From an uncultured Clostridium sp. (lineage in GTDB: Bacteria; Bacillota; Clostridia; TANB77; CAG-508): a stretch of DNA of 7,324 nucleotides. The notes beneath the pieces are model-generated. The model saw only the letters and a program-made list of their open reading frames with translations, ran no database searches and was not told the DNA's origin. Each line of letters opens with the position of its first letter. The stretch's first letter is position 1. Of the stretch, positions 7,189 to 7,324 are shown piece after piece. The DNA is taken from positions 1-7,324 of the forward strand of contig USEI01000032.1 of assembly GCA_900553685.1 (NCBI GenBank), read 5' to 3'. The position numbers and the translations under genes were made by a program.

Positions 7189-7238
7189 CATATAGAATCA
7201 TCATATAGGATTCGTTTCACTGCCAAATCGTATAGAAT
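7189..7238. repeat. Three copies of a CATATAGAAT-like decamer upstream of recombinase C
   Basis: CATATAGAAT (7189-7198), CATATAGGAT (7202-7211) and CGTATAGAAT (7229-7238) lie in the same direction, 13 and 27 bp apart. They start about 55 bp upstream of the recombinase C -10. Repeats of this kind could bind a regulator or the recombinase at the element end. Copies two and three each differ from the first by one base. AT-rich sequence makes chance copies possible. Confidence 0.45.
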
Positions 7239-7290
7239 TTTACTTGAAGTATTTGTTCCTATGAATTTACTGTTAATGATAATATAAGAA

Positions 7291-7324
7291 TGTACAAAAA
7301 ATGGAATTTAATCATGTACAAAAA
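7291..7324. repeat. Direct repeat TGTACAAAAA at the right edge
   Basis: Two identical copies, 7291-7300 and 7315-7324, start 24 bp apart; the second is cut by the window edge. TGTACA is itself palindromic. The 7239-7324 interval has no supportable gene. These may be recombinase or regulator binding sites upstream of recombinase C. Confidence 0.4.

Noticed and set aside
7069..7191. A 41-residue N-terminal extension of recombinase C
   Set aside because: It has no ribosome site, contains the -10 promoter element, and the ATG at 7068 has AGGAGG at 6 nt and gives the usual family N-terminus.

Overview
The window is a low-GC stretch of a mobile, accessory region, most likely from a Firmicute (Clostridia or a related gut Bacillota lineage). 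The support is very AT-rich codon use in most genes, strong AAGGAGG-type ribosome binding sites, sigma-A-like promoters, and families typical of Firmicute integrative elements: large serine recombinases, TnpV and a small ribbon-helix-helix mobilisation-type protein. Genus cannot be fixed from the sequence. There is no rRNA, tRNA, CRISPR array or recognisable antibiotic-resistance gene.

Layout, left to right. (1) 1-1740, minus strand: a large serine recombinase (A) that runs off the left edge, preceded by a 94-residue unknown protein. Both are probably read from a good promoter at 1712-1740, through a leader with a terminator-like hairpin at 1594-1641. A perfect 10-bp inverted repeat brackets the gap between the two genes. 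(2) 1770-3228, plus strand: a cargo gene with its own extended -10 promoter and a strong terminator. It encodes an N-terminal Nudix hydrolase fused to a C-terminal metal-dependent TIM barrel (AP-endonuclease-2 / sugar-phosphate-isomerase superfamily). A near-perfect internal Shine-Dalgarno and ATG at the domain boundary suggests the barrel is also made alone. (3) 3140-5447, minus strand: remains of a Tn4451-like backbone. These are a recombinase (B) lacking its N-terminal catalytic-serine part and carrying an in-frame ochre codon, then tnpV, then a palindrome-rich spacer, then a 49-codon ribbon-helix-helix gene that overlaps the end of the cargo gene tail to tail. (4) 5448-7324, minus strand: an intact 531-residue recombinase (C) of visibly higher GC content, abutting the broken 5' end of recombinase B, with its promoter and short repeats upstream.

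Reading: the region is a mosaic of at least three serine-recombinase elements. The most economical history is that the element carrying C inserted into, or recombined with, the 5' part of gene B and inactivated it. The Nudix/TIM-barrel gene is the only apparent cargo with a metabolic, repair or possibly defence function and is the most interesting protein here. A and C look functional as far as they can be seen; B does not.
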